Assembly (NCBI GenBank): GCA_002343715.1
Contig: DDSA01000173.1
Coordinates: forward strand, 1-8,601
DNA: 8,601 nt
Source: Phycisphaerales bacterium UBA2402
GTDB lineage: Bacteria > Planctomycetota > Phycisphaerae > Phycisphaerales > UBA1924
Reading direction: 5' to 3'
Shown here: piece by piece, positions 1-5,380 of the stretch
Layout: each line of letters opens with the position of its first letter
Numbering within the stretch: position 1 is the stretch's first letter
Position numbers and translations under genes: made by a program
The notes under the pieces: model-generated
The model's database searches: none
Seen by the model: the letters and a program-made list of their open reading frames with translations, nothing else
Told to the model about the DNA's origin: nothing

Positions 1-326
1 TCGCCGCCCCTGCCGCCGTGCAGCTCGTTGCCCACCCAATAGTTGTATCCCTCGCCACCGCCGCCACCACCGCCGCCGCCGCCTTCACGGGGACGGGCTT
101 CATTGACGGTCAGGCTGCGGCCGTCGATCTCCTTGCCGTTGAGGGCATTGATCGCGGCGTTCGCGTGGTCCGCGTTGGCGAACTCGACAAAGCCGAAACC
201 GCGGGGGCGGCCCGTGTCGCGGTCCATGACCAACTGGGCCGAGGTGACATCGCCGTGCGCGGAAAACAGATCACGCAGTTGAGCCTCGGACGTCTTGAAA
301 GACAGATTACCGACGTACAGTTTCAT
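1..326 (-). CDS. RRM-domain RNA-binding protein with glycine-rich tail (3' end cut by window)
   Basis: This is a single RNA recognition motif protein of the small bacterial Rbp type, which binds single-stranded RNA in the cytoplasm. 108 codons are visible from the ATG at 326 to the window edge. RNP2 is LYVGNL at residues 3-8 and RNP1 is RGFGFVEF at residues 42-49. Both carry the aromatic residues that stack on RNA bases. The RRM fold ends near residue 80 and is followed by ten consecutive glycines (residues 82-91), then [17 protein letters not shown] up to the edge. The glycine tract uses both GGC and GGT codons. Glycine-rich tails behind one RRM are known from cyanobacterial Rbp proteins, often cold-induced, and from planctomycetes. 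An AGGA sequence nine bases before the ATG supports the start. The C-terminus is not visible. The fold is certain; a cold-response or RNA-chaperone role is inferred from the family. Confidence 0.95.
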   Translation of the reverse strand, partial: MKLYVGNLSFKTSEAQLRDLFSAHGDVTSAQLVMDRDTGRPRGFGFVEFANADHANAAINALNGKEIDGRSLTVNEARPREGGGGGGGGGGEGYNYWVGNELHGGRGG

Positions 327-335
327 GAAAAAGAT

Positions 336-339
336 TCCT
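336..339 (-). promoter_or_regulatory. Ribosome binding site of the RRM gene
   Basis: On the minus strand AGGA lies nine bases before the ATG at 326, within a CAGGAAT context. This spacing is good for a Shine-Dalgarno site and fixes the start of the RRM protein, whose second residue already begins the first beta strand. Confidence 0.6.
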
Positions 340-387
340 GCCCTGAGAAGAAAACCGGTGCTTCTTCTCGGGCAAGAGAGAGCGTCG

Positions 388-448
388 GGAACCAAAGACC
401 TGTTCCGCGGCGATCCCAAAGACCCCGCGGTAACACCATCGGAACAGG
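388..448 (-). promoter_or_regulatory. Structured 5' leader of the RRM gene with alternative hairpins
   Basis: A perfect 9-bp inverted repeat, CCTGTTCCG at 399-407 and CGGAACAGG at 440-448, could form a stem in the RRM mRNA leader about 75-120 nt before the start codon. A second pairing is possible between CCGCGG at 405-410 and CCGCGG at 425-430. A third is GGAAC at 388-392 with GTTCC at 402-406. Because the third uses the same bases as the outer stem, the two cannot coexist. The segment also holds an imperfect direct repeat (CCAAAGACC followed by CCGCGG in both copies, at 392-410 and 416-430). Leaders that change fold are known for cold-shock RNA-binding genes, but neither the transcript nor any switching is shown here. 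Confidence 0.35.
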
Positions 449-595
449 AAATGCTAGGCATCAAGATTCATCAAAGTACACTTCGTCAAGTTAGGTTTGT
501 GTTTGTATTATTTCGGTATGCAACGATGACTGGTTCAAATCGATGATCCTGTTCGACACAATCCTCGCATGAGTATGGGTAGTCGTACGAGATCC

Positions 596-638
596 GCGGG
601 GCGTGAGAGCCTTCCCCCACACCGGCTCCACGCCCCGC
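596..638. terminator. Strong GC-rich stem-loop, terminator-like but lacking a T tract
   Basis: GCGGGGCGTG at 596-605 pairs perfectly with CACGCCCCGC at 629-638. The stem continues with GAGCC (607-611) against GGCTC (624-628), leaving A606 bulged, and closes on a 12-base C-rich loop. This gives 15 base pairs. On the plus strand it is followed by GTCATTATTG and on the minus strand by GGATCTCGTA, so neither side has the T run of an intrinsic terminator. No protein gene ends here on either strand. It may instead be part of a small RNA, a leader or a protein binding site. The pairing is seen; the role is unknown. Confidence 0.35.
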
Positions 639-644
639 GTCATT

Positions 645-717
645 ATTGAGTGAGAGCACCAACTCTCTGCTCGCATTCAGATCAGTAGTACCACTTTACT
701 CATCAATCTCATTCAAT
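645..717. repeat. Three copies of a short ATTGA(N)TGAG motif
   Basis: On the plus strand ATTGAGTGAG occupies 645-654. On the minus strand ATTGAATGAG occupies 708-717, directly followed by ATTGATGAG at 699-707. The two minus-strand copies are therefore in tandem, and the plus-strand copy is inverted relative to them with 44 bp between. Such spacing in AT-rich intergenic DNA resembles operator sites for a regulator, but no known consensus was recognised. Confidence 0.3.
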
Positions 718-756
718 CACTTGTGACCTTCTGAAGTGATCGAGGTAACGACCTCG
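716..756. promoter_or_regulatory. Two back-to-back hairpins upstream of the FtsQ-like gene
   Basis: ATCACTT at 716-722 and AAGTGAT at 734-740 form a perfect 7-bp inverted repeat with an 11-base loop. The next base begins a second perfect repeat, CGAGGT at 741-746 and ACCTCG at 751-756, around the tetraloop AACG. TTGACG follows immediately at 757-762 and could serve as a -35 element, but I see no clear -10 element after it. The hairpins could act in RNA or be DNA operators. Confidence 0.3.
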
Positions 757-900
757 TTGACGAACATCGTGATCTGGAGTCAGAGAACGCCACGTTCGGG
801 CGCTTTTCGCCAGATGTGTGCCAACAATGGTCGATACTTCGCCTGACTGAGCCTCGTCGAGGCCGACGTAACAGGACGTGACATTCCCGACACCAACGGC

Positions 901-905
901 AAGGA
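901..905 (+). promoter_or_regulatory. Ribosome binding site deciding the FtsQ-like start
   Basis: AAGGA lies five bases before the ATG at 911. The upstream in-frame GTG at 878 has an AGGA only one base in front of it, too close to function. This favours the ATG at 911. Confidence 0.6.
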
Positions 906-910
906 CGCCA

Positions 911-1810
911 ATGGCTCGATCGACCAGTACTTCCTCAACCACCCACCTCGCGAAGACGTACCTATCTGCCGCGACCATCGTCGTTCTTCTCGGCGCGATC
1001 GGGGCCGGTCTCACGTTTGGCCTGCGCCCTCTCGAGGATCGTGCGGCCAAAACGCTCGACCCCGGCTCGCTGAAAGTGCGCATCGTGTGGCCCACCGCCC
1101 GGGGGGGATCGGGAACGTGGCTGCCAGTGCCCACGCAGGAAGTTCTCATGATGTTGGCGAACGAGGCCGCGGGCCCTTCGCTGGACCACCTCTCCGCCGA
1201 TCAACTGGCTCGCATCTGCACGGCGATGGAAGAATCAGGTTGGTTCACCGGCACGCCTCGAGTTACCCGCGAAGCCGGCGGGGTGATCACGATCGACGGT
1301 GCGTGGCGCATCCCCGCGGCGAATGTCGTGCACCGGAATAAGAAGTTTCTGATCTCGTGGGATGGCAAGCCGATGCCCCCCGGCGTCGAGACCGTGTGGA
1401 CCATTTATGAGCCGGCGCACGGCCCGCCACGGAGTTCCTCCGGCGAACGCGATTATGCCCAGCCTTGGTCGGGCGAAGATGTCGCCGCGAGCCTTGAACT
1501 CCTGTCGCGGATCGTCGCCGAACCGTGGTCGGGACAGGTCAAGGGGATCGACGCTTCGAAGTACACCGAGTCAGGCGATGGCCTCGTGATCGTCACGGAC
1601 AAGGACACCCGGATCGTCTGGGGCGGGCGTCCGGCCAAGCCGCGTCTTGGTGAGATCCCGACGGCTCACAAGATCGCCCATCTCCGTCAACTGGTGAAAG
1701 ACACCCGCCGGATCGACGCCAACCACCCGCTGATTTACGTGAACCAGGAGCGGATGCAGTTCGACATATCCGCATCGGCGCGACAGACCGCGCTGGCCGG
1801 ACCGGAGTGA
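911..1810 (+). CDS. FtsQ/DivIB-like single-pass membrane protein
   Basis: This encodes a 299-residue protein. A short polar Ser/Thr-rich N-terminus precedes one membrane helix at about residues 17-37 (AATIVVLLGAIGAGL), so the rest should lie outside the cytoplasmic membrane. The next section follows the FtsQ POTRA pattern. A strand LKVRIVWP is followed by a helix, then the sequence SLDHLSADQLARI, then GWFTGTPRVTREAGG and VITIDGAWRIPAANV. These match in order the family's sL..v....., PWV..A.V.R and I.v.ER.PvA positions. The C-terminal half has TRIVWGG and later HKIAHLRQLV followed by RIDANHPLIYVN, similar to the end of the FtsQ beta domain. FtsQ links early and late division proteins. No ftsA, ftsZ, ddl or mur gene is adjacent. 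The CDS is secure; the FtsQ relationship rests on pattern only, and another POTRA-containing envelope protein is possible. The start was chosen from the AAGGA at 901-905. Confidence 0.85.
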   Translation: MARSTSTSSTTHLAKTYLSAATIVVLLGAIGAGLTFGLRPLEDRAAKTLDPGSLKVRIVWPTARGGSGTWLPVPTQEVLMMLANEAAGPSLDHLSADQLARICTAMEESGWFTGTPRVTREAGGVITIDGAWRIPAANVVHRNKKFLISWDGKPMPPGVETVWTIYEPAHGPPRSSSGERDYAQPWSGEDVAASLELLSRIVAEPWSGQVKGIDASKYTESGDGLVIVTDKDTRIVWGGRPAKPRLGEIPTAHKIAHLRQLVKDTRRIDANHPLIYVNQERMQFDISASARQTALAGPE

Positions 1811-1813
1811 TCA

Positions 1814-2269
1814 TCAACGCCCGCCATCGTCCGCACCGACCGCGAAAATATGCAGCCGGTGCCCCTTGAGCACAAGGCCCCTTTCCCGGCACAACGACTC
1901 GCACACGGCGGCGACTTCGGGCAGGTGGACCGTCTCGGCCGCCCCGGTATCGACGCGGATGACAAGTTCCTGAGGGCGGCGGCCATAGACGAGTTGGTAG
2001 TGGGTCTGCTCCGAATCGAGGAGGACGGCCTGGATAATCCCTGCCTGTTGAAGCAGTTTGATGGTGCGGTAGACCGTGGCCTTGCTCACACGGAAACCGC
2101 CCCCCTTGATCTTCTCGATGATCGAATCGGCCTCGAAGAGGCCGTCGAGACGCACGATCGTGTCGAGCACCGCCGCTCGCTCGGGGGTGTATTTGAGGCC
2201 CTCGCCCCGCAGCGTGCGGCGGAAGACCGCGCACAACGGCTCGATGATTTCCGGGTCGGGGTCGGGCAT
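1814..2269 (-). CDS. Fur-family transcriptional regulator with atypical metal site
   Basis: This encodes 151 residues, the usual size for Fur, Zur or PerR proteins, which repress metal uptake or peroxide-defence genes. The DNA-binding half is well conserved: GLKYTPERAAVLDTI at 24-38, then the recognition helix with VSKATVYRTIKLLQQAGII at 61-79. The dimerisation half follows, including HYQL at 90-93 and the end strand GHRLHIFAVG at 136-145. The normal HHxH-L-x-C-x2-C segment is replaced by RRPQELVIRVDTG at 97-109, so its histidines and the CxxC pair are missing. The His before the second helix (E. coli H33 region) reads LDGLFEAD, and the FEL glutamate is Q92. H115, C123, C127 and H137 remain and could form a different site. 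The ATG at 2269 has only a weak GGGAT upstream. The gene ends 3 bp from the convergent FtsQ-like gene. The family is certain; the sensed signal is unknown. Confidence 0.93.
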   Translation of the reverse strand: MPDPDPEIIEPLCAVFRRTLRGEGLKYTPERAAVLDTIVRLDGLFEADSIIEKIKGGGFRVSKATVYRTIKLLQQAGIIQAVLLDSEQTHYQLVYGRRPQELVIRVDTGAAETVHLPEVAAVCESLCRERGLVLKGHRLHIFAVGADDGGR

Positions 2270-2288
2270 GATTCATCATCATAATCCC
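2265..2288. promoter_or_regulatory. AT-rich, Fur-box-like site over the fur-like start codon
   Basis: Read on the minus strand, GATTATGATGATGAATCAT matches 12 of 19 positions of the classical Fur box. Its core is a small palindrome, GATT at 2270-2273 and AATC at 2283-2286, separated by three CAT triplets. It is an AT-rich island in GC-rich DNA and overlaps the start codon of the Fur-like gene, where an autoregulatory operator could sit. Short AT-rich sequences match this box easily, so the call is weak. Confidence 0.25.
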
Positions 2289-2368
2289 GAGGCCGACGCG
2301 ACACCGGCGAGAGACGCGAAGGTCCGCAACCCCGCTTACGCTCCCGGCCCTTCTTCCGCTTCGCACGA

Positions 2369-3721
2369 ATGGTTCAACTGCTCCTCATCGCCGCGATCGC
2401 CGCCACACACATGGGCCGGATCACGGGGCTTGCGGACCCGTGGATCACCGGCCGCTGGAGTTGGGTGGCCGCCTGGGCACCGATGGCGGTGCTCTGGCTT
2501 GCGTTCCATGTGTTTGCTCAACGGTGCGGGCATCGCATGGATGAGCAGGGTGATGTCTATGCGGCTGTTCGGGCCGAACGATCCATGAACGCGGCACGTT
2601 TCACCGGCACCGCATGGCACATCGTGAGTGTGTTCATCGCGCCGATCCCCGGCTTGACAACGGGTTCTGAGAGTTGGTTCACGCCCGTGCTATCGATCCT
2701 GCCCGTGCTTGCCTTGTTCATCGGGTTGTGGTGGTCATTCCACCCGCTCGACCTGCGTGTACGCGAGGCGACGCTCAGAAGGCGCCTGGAGCACACGCCC
2801 GTGCATCCCCCCCTGACTCGCGTTCAGTATGTCTGGTTCTGTGTCCGGCATCAACTCCTGCTGATCCTGTTGCCGTACTGCCTTCTCTCGGCGTGGGCGG
2901 GCGTGTCGGATGCACTGGGCGACCGGATGCCGGCGTGGACGCGTTTCGCCGGGATCGGCGTGGTATTGATCGCATCGCCCGCGGTGCTGCGAGCGGCCTG
3001 GGACACGGTCCTGATCGGTCCGGGGTCGGTGCGGGACCGCGCCCGGAGGATGCTCAGACAATACGGCGTTCACGCCCGCGGGCCATACCTGTGGAGGACA
3101 CACGGATCGATGGTGAACGGTGCCATCCTCGGTGTCTTCTACCCGCTTCGGTACCTGCTCCTTACCGATGCGCTGCTCGATCGACTCGATGACAGGCACC
3201 TTGACGGTGTCCTGGCGCACGAAGTGGCCCACGTGAAACTCAGGCACCTTCCGTGGCTGGCGGTGAGTGTCATCGCTTCGGTGCTTGTCGCGGGGTGGGG
3301 TTGCGCCCTGGCCGGGCATACGACGGGTATCCCCGCGGAGGCCGCGTGGTTCGACGGCGCCGCCTCGGTCGTATCGCTCACGGCCGCCGGTCTGACCATC
3401 GGCTTTGTTTCACGCCGGTTTGAATGGCAGGCGGACGCTTTCGCCGCGCGGCATCTGAGCATCGCGTCGGGATCCGCGGTGATCACTCGGGACGGCGCGG
3501 AAACGATGAGCGATGCGCTTCAGGCCGTCGCCGACCTCAACGGCATCCCGATCGCAAGGTTCTCGTGGCGGCACGGTTCGATCGGAACCCGCCAGGAAAG
3601 ACTGGCGGGGATCGTCGGCATCCCGTGCGATCGTTTGCCGATCGACCTGGCGGCGAAGCGACTCAAAGCGGTCGCGTTGATCGCGCTGGTCAGTGGTCTG
3701 GTCCCGTTCTGGTGGGTGTAA
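2369..3721 (+). CDS. Membrane-embedded M48-family zinc metallopeptidase (Ste24/HtpX-like)
   Basis: This encodes a 450-residue integral membrane protease. The zinc motif HEVAH is at 284-288 (within LDGVLAHEVAHVKLRH), with E285 as catalytic base. The third ligand is E352 in FEWQADAFAARH, with D356 four residues later, as in M48 proteins. Hydrophobic segments occur near residues 31-50, 106-124, 161-180, 193-212, 295-315, 331-347 and 432-450. Length and layout, with several helices before HExxH, are closer to Ste24 (CAAX protease) than to the roughly 290-residue HtpX. M48 membrane enzymes degrade or process membrane and exported proteins. No other in-frame start lies just upstream of the ATG at 2369, and no clear Shine-Dalgarno is present. 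It is divergent from the Fur-like gene across 99 bp. Its last 32 bp overlap the end of the convergent zinc-ribbon gene. The peptidase class is sure; the substrate is unknown. Confidence 0.92.
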   Translation: MVQLLLIAAIAATHMGRITGLADPWITGRWSWVAAWAPMAVLWLAFHVFAQRCGHRMDEQGDVYAAVRAERSMNAARFTGTAWHIVSVFIAPIPGLTTGSESWFTPVLSILPVLALFIGLWWSFHPLDLRVREATLRRRLEHTPVHPPLTRVQYVWFCVRHQLLLILLPYCLLSAWAGVSDALGDRMPAWTRFAGIGVVLIASPAVLRAAWDTVLIGPGSVRDRARRMLRQYGVHARGPYLWRTHGSMVNGAILGVFYPLRYLLLTDALLDRLDDRHLDGVLAHEVAHVKLRHLPWLAVSVIASVLVAGWGCALAGHTTGIPAEAAWFDGAASVVSLTAAGLTIGFVSRRFEWQADAFAARHLSIASGSAVITRDGAETMSDALQAVADLNGIPIARFSWRHGSIGTRQERLAGIVGIPCDRLPIDLAAKRLKAVALIALVSGLVPFWWV

Positions 3722-4151
3722 CGACCTTGCCCAGGTTGGTCAGCGTGCTCCCGCACTCGGGACATCGGTCAAGGCCGCGAACTTCATACCCGCACCGAGC
3801 GCACAGGCCGGGGAGCAATCGTGGCTTCATCGCCGACCGCCACCCCGAAACAATCAATAGACACCCCAGTGTTCCGACACCGCCAGCGATCCATGCCGAG
3901 GGTGAACCCATCGACCAGACGGACTCCCGGACACCAACAAACATAACAAACCAACCCCACACCAACAGTCCGCCAAGACCCGCCGGGCTGGCGCCGACAA
4001 GGCCACGGGCACCGTGACGGAACGCGGCCGCCGCCGTTGCTGCAAGCCCCGCCACGGTGAGGACCATACACACGAGAGCGAGCAAAGGACCGATCAAGCC
4101 GAACTGTACGGTGAACACCCGCGCTCGAGAACGGATAGCCTTTCGTCTCAT
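3690..4151 (-). CDS. Small three-helix membrane protein with C-terminal zinc ribbon
   Basis: This encodes 153 residues from the ATG at 4151. A basic N-terminus (MRRKAIRSRARV) is followed by hydrophobic segments near residues 13-44, 58-74 and 86-103. The end is cytoplasmic-looking, with CARCGYEVRGLDRCPECG at 117-134, a four-cysteine zinc ribbon (C117, C120, C130, C133). The CxxCGY-x-[LV]RGL-x(n)-CPECG pattern recurs in many uncharacterised planctomycete membrane proteins. No specific function is known to me. An in-frame ATG at 4190 would add 13 residues. Neither start has a good ribosome binding site. The longer open frame reaching 4457 runs antisense through the M20 gene and is not credible as coding. 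The 3' end overlaps the M48 gene by 32 bp. The zinc ribbon makes the gene real; the exact start is uncertain. Confidence 0.8.
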   Translation of the reverse strand: MRRKAIRSRARVFTVQFGLIGPLLALVCMVLTVAGLAATAAAAFRHGARGLVGASPAGLGGLLVWGWFVMFVGVRESVWSMGSPSAWIAGGVGTLGCLLIVSGWRSAMKPRLLPGLCARCGYEVRGLDRCPECGSTLTNLGKVVTPTRTGPDH

Positions 4152-5352
4152 GCCATTACGCGATGCCGAGCACACGTTGACACAGTCCATCGCCCGCCGC
4201 GGACCGGCGATGCTCGACGACCTGCGGAGCCTCGTCAACTTCCCCACCGGTCCCAACGGGAACGGACTGGAAAAAGCACGCGGGTTCATGTCCGCCCGGC
4301 TGACAGCGCTGGGAGCGACGGAGTCGCGCTTGCCCGGCGACCCCAAGGAGGCGTGGCTCCGCGCCGGGGGCGAACCACAGGAAATCCCGCCGACCGTCAT
4401 CTGCCGGAGGCTTCGTGCGGGTGTGCCGGGCGTGCTGCTCTGTGGGCACCTCGACACGGTGCACGATGCGAACGGGCCCTTCCGGGAGTTTCAACTCTCA
4501 CCCGACGGTGCGAACTGCACCGGCCCGGGGTGCGTGGACATGAAGGGCGGGCTGGTGGTGGCGCTCCATACGCTCGAAGCGCTCGAGGAATCAGGGGTCC
4601 CGGTCTCGTGGGGCTTCGTCCTCAACAGCGATGAAGAGACGGGGTCGTACCACTCGGATCGGGCCATGCGCGACGAAGCCAAGGGGTACTGCGCGGGGCT
4701 GGTCTTCGAGCCGGCGACCGCGGACGGCGGCCTGGTTGTCAAGCGGCCTGGCAGCGGACAGTTCGTGATTGAAGTCCGCGGCAAGTCCGGTCACGCCGGC
4801 AGGGACTTCAAGACCAGCGTGAACGCCGTGCACGCGCTCGCGGAGGCCATCGTGCGGGCGGCAAGCCTCGCGGATCCCGACCGGGGGCGCATCGTGAACA
4901 TCGGGCCGCTCACCGGCGGCGCGGCCACGAACATCGTGCCCGACTTCGCCACCGCCGCGGGGAACGTGCGCTACGAGACGCCGGAGATCGGCGATGAACT
5001 CGGCCGGGCGCTCGATTCGCTGGCGACGGAGGGCGAAGCGTTGCCGCGCATCCGCGTGCGTCGGAGTTTCAACCGGCCCGCCAAGCCGCTTACACCGGGA
5101 ACCGAGGCCCTGGCGCTGGCGGCACGAACAGCCGCCGCGGACCTGGGGCAGGCACTTCCGTTCGGCTCGACGGGCGGCGTCTGCGACGGGAACAACCTCC
5201 AGGCGGCGGGCCTGCCCACCATCGACACACTGGGCGTGCGGGGTGGCGGCCTGCACACCACCGGCGAGTGGGTCGAGGTCGCGAGTCTGGTGGAGCGGTG
5301 CCAACTCGCGGCGGTGCTGATCGCCAGATTGTGCGGAAAGTCCGCCGATTGA
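4150..5352 (+). CDS. M20-family metallopeptidase, carboxypeptidase G2-like
   Basis: This encodes a 400-residue two-zinc hydrolase that removes C-terminal amino acids or deacylates small N-acyl or peptide substrates. All family residues are visible. H100 is in GHLDTVHD, with D102 two residues on. The bridging ligand D130 is in CVDMKGG. The pair E162-E163 is in NSDEETGS, E162 being the general base and E163 a ligand. E187 is in VFEPA. The last ligand H369 is in GGGLHTTGE. The inserted dimerisation domain begins near residue 195 and contains GKSGHAGRDFKTSVNAV. The order H-D-E-E-H with the FEPA glutamate fits the glutamate carboxypeptidase/CPG2 branch better than ArgE or DapE. There is no signal peptide, so a cytoplasmic enzyme is likely. 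The ATG at 4150 (MPLRDAEHTL) fits the family's N-terminus. A GTG at 4057 would add 31 residues lying antisense to the zinc-ribbon gene. Substrate unknown. Confidence 0.93.
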   Translation: MPLRDAEHTLTQSIARRGPAMLDDLRSLVNFPTGPNGNGLEKARGFMSARLTALGATESRLPGDPKEAWLRAGGEPQEIPPTVICRRLRAGVPGVLLCGHLDTVHDANGPFREFQLSPDGANCTGPGCVDMKGGLVVALHTLEALEESGVPVSWGFVLNSDEETGSYHSDRAMRDEAKGYCAGLVFEPATADGGLVVKRPGSGQFVIEVRGKSGHAGRDFKTSVNAVHALAEAIVRAASLADPDRGRIVNIGPLTGGAATNIVPDFATAAGNVRYETPEIGDELGRALDSLATEGEALPRIRVRRSFNRPAKPLTPGTEALALAARTAAADLGQALPFGSTGGVCDGNNLQAAGLPTIDTLGVRGGGLHTTGEWVEVASLVERCQLAAVLIARLCGKSAD

Positions 5353-5380
5353 AGGCGCTGATCATCGCCGCCGAGAAGAC

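Larger units (their letters stand above)
327..910. other. 584-bp gene-free region between divergent genes
   Basis: No convincing protein gene lies here. Open frames crossing it have no family resemblance and no ribosome binding site. Positions 450-720 are clearly richer in A and T than the rest of the window, as expected of promoter DNA. TTGACG (minus strand, 484-489) and TTGAAC (minus strand, 533-538) resemble -35 hexamers for the RRM gene. However, the best -10 candidate for TTGAAC, AATAAT at 507-512, is 20 bp away, too far for a standard promoter. The stretch also holds the leader hairpins near 400-448, a GC-rich stem-loop at 596-638, three short repeats at 645-717 and two adjacent hairpins at 716-756. 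It may contain both divergent promoters and possibly a small RNA. Confidence 0.6.

Noticed and set aside
51..82. CCG/CCA triplet run as a microsatellite
   Set aside because: It encodes the in-frame ten-glycine tract of the RRM protein with mixed glycine codons, so it is explained as protein-coding low complexity.
18..494. Plus-strand open frame of 158 codons
   Set aside because: It is antisense to the RRM gene, whose RNP motifs are unmistakable, and it runs on into the AT-rich leader. It has no family resemblance.
525..575. tRNA-like GGTTCAAATC and TTCGACA pieces
   Set aside because: Neither is flanked by a 5-bp T stem, and no acceptor or anticodon arm can be built around them.
757..880. 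Short plus-strand frames in the region before the FtsQ-like gene
   Set aside because: Two frames stay open for some 35-48 codons, but they have no good start with a ribosome binding site and no recognisable protein pattern.
878..910. GTG at 878 as start of the FtsQ-like gene
   Set aside because: Its nearest AGGA is one base away, too close, whereas the ATG at 911 has AAGGA at five bases.
709..1149. Minus-strand open frame of 146 codons
   Set aside because: It opposes the FtsQ-like gene and the intergenic region, has low-complexity composition and no ribosome binding site, and looks like a GC-rich shadow frame.
1593..2366. Long minus-strand frame of 257 codons
   Set aside because: It is a shifted-frame shadow of the Fur-like gene, very rich in Arg, Gly and Pro, with no domain.
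4057..4149. GTG-initiated extension of the M20 protein
   Set aside because: The extra 31 residues have no counterpart in M20 proteins and lie antisense to the first membrane helix of the zinc-ribbon gene.
5354..5369. GGCG/CGCC hairpin between the M20 and ATPase genes as a terminator
   Set aside because: It has only four base pairs, an eight-base loop and no T tract on either strand.
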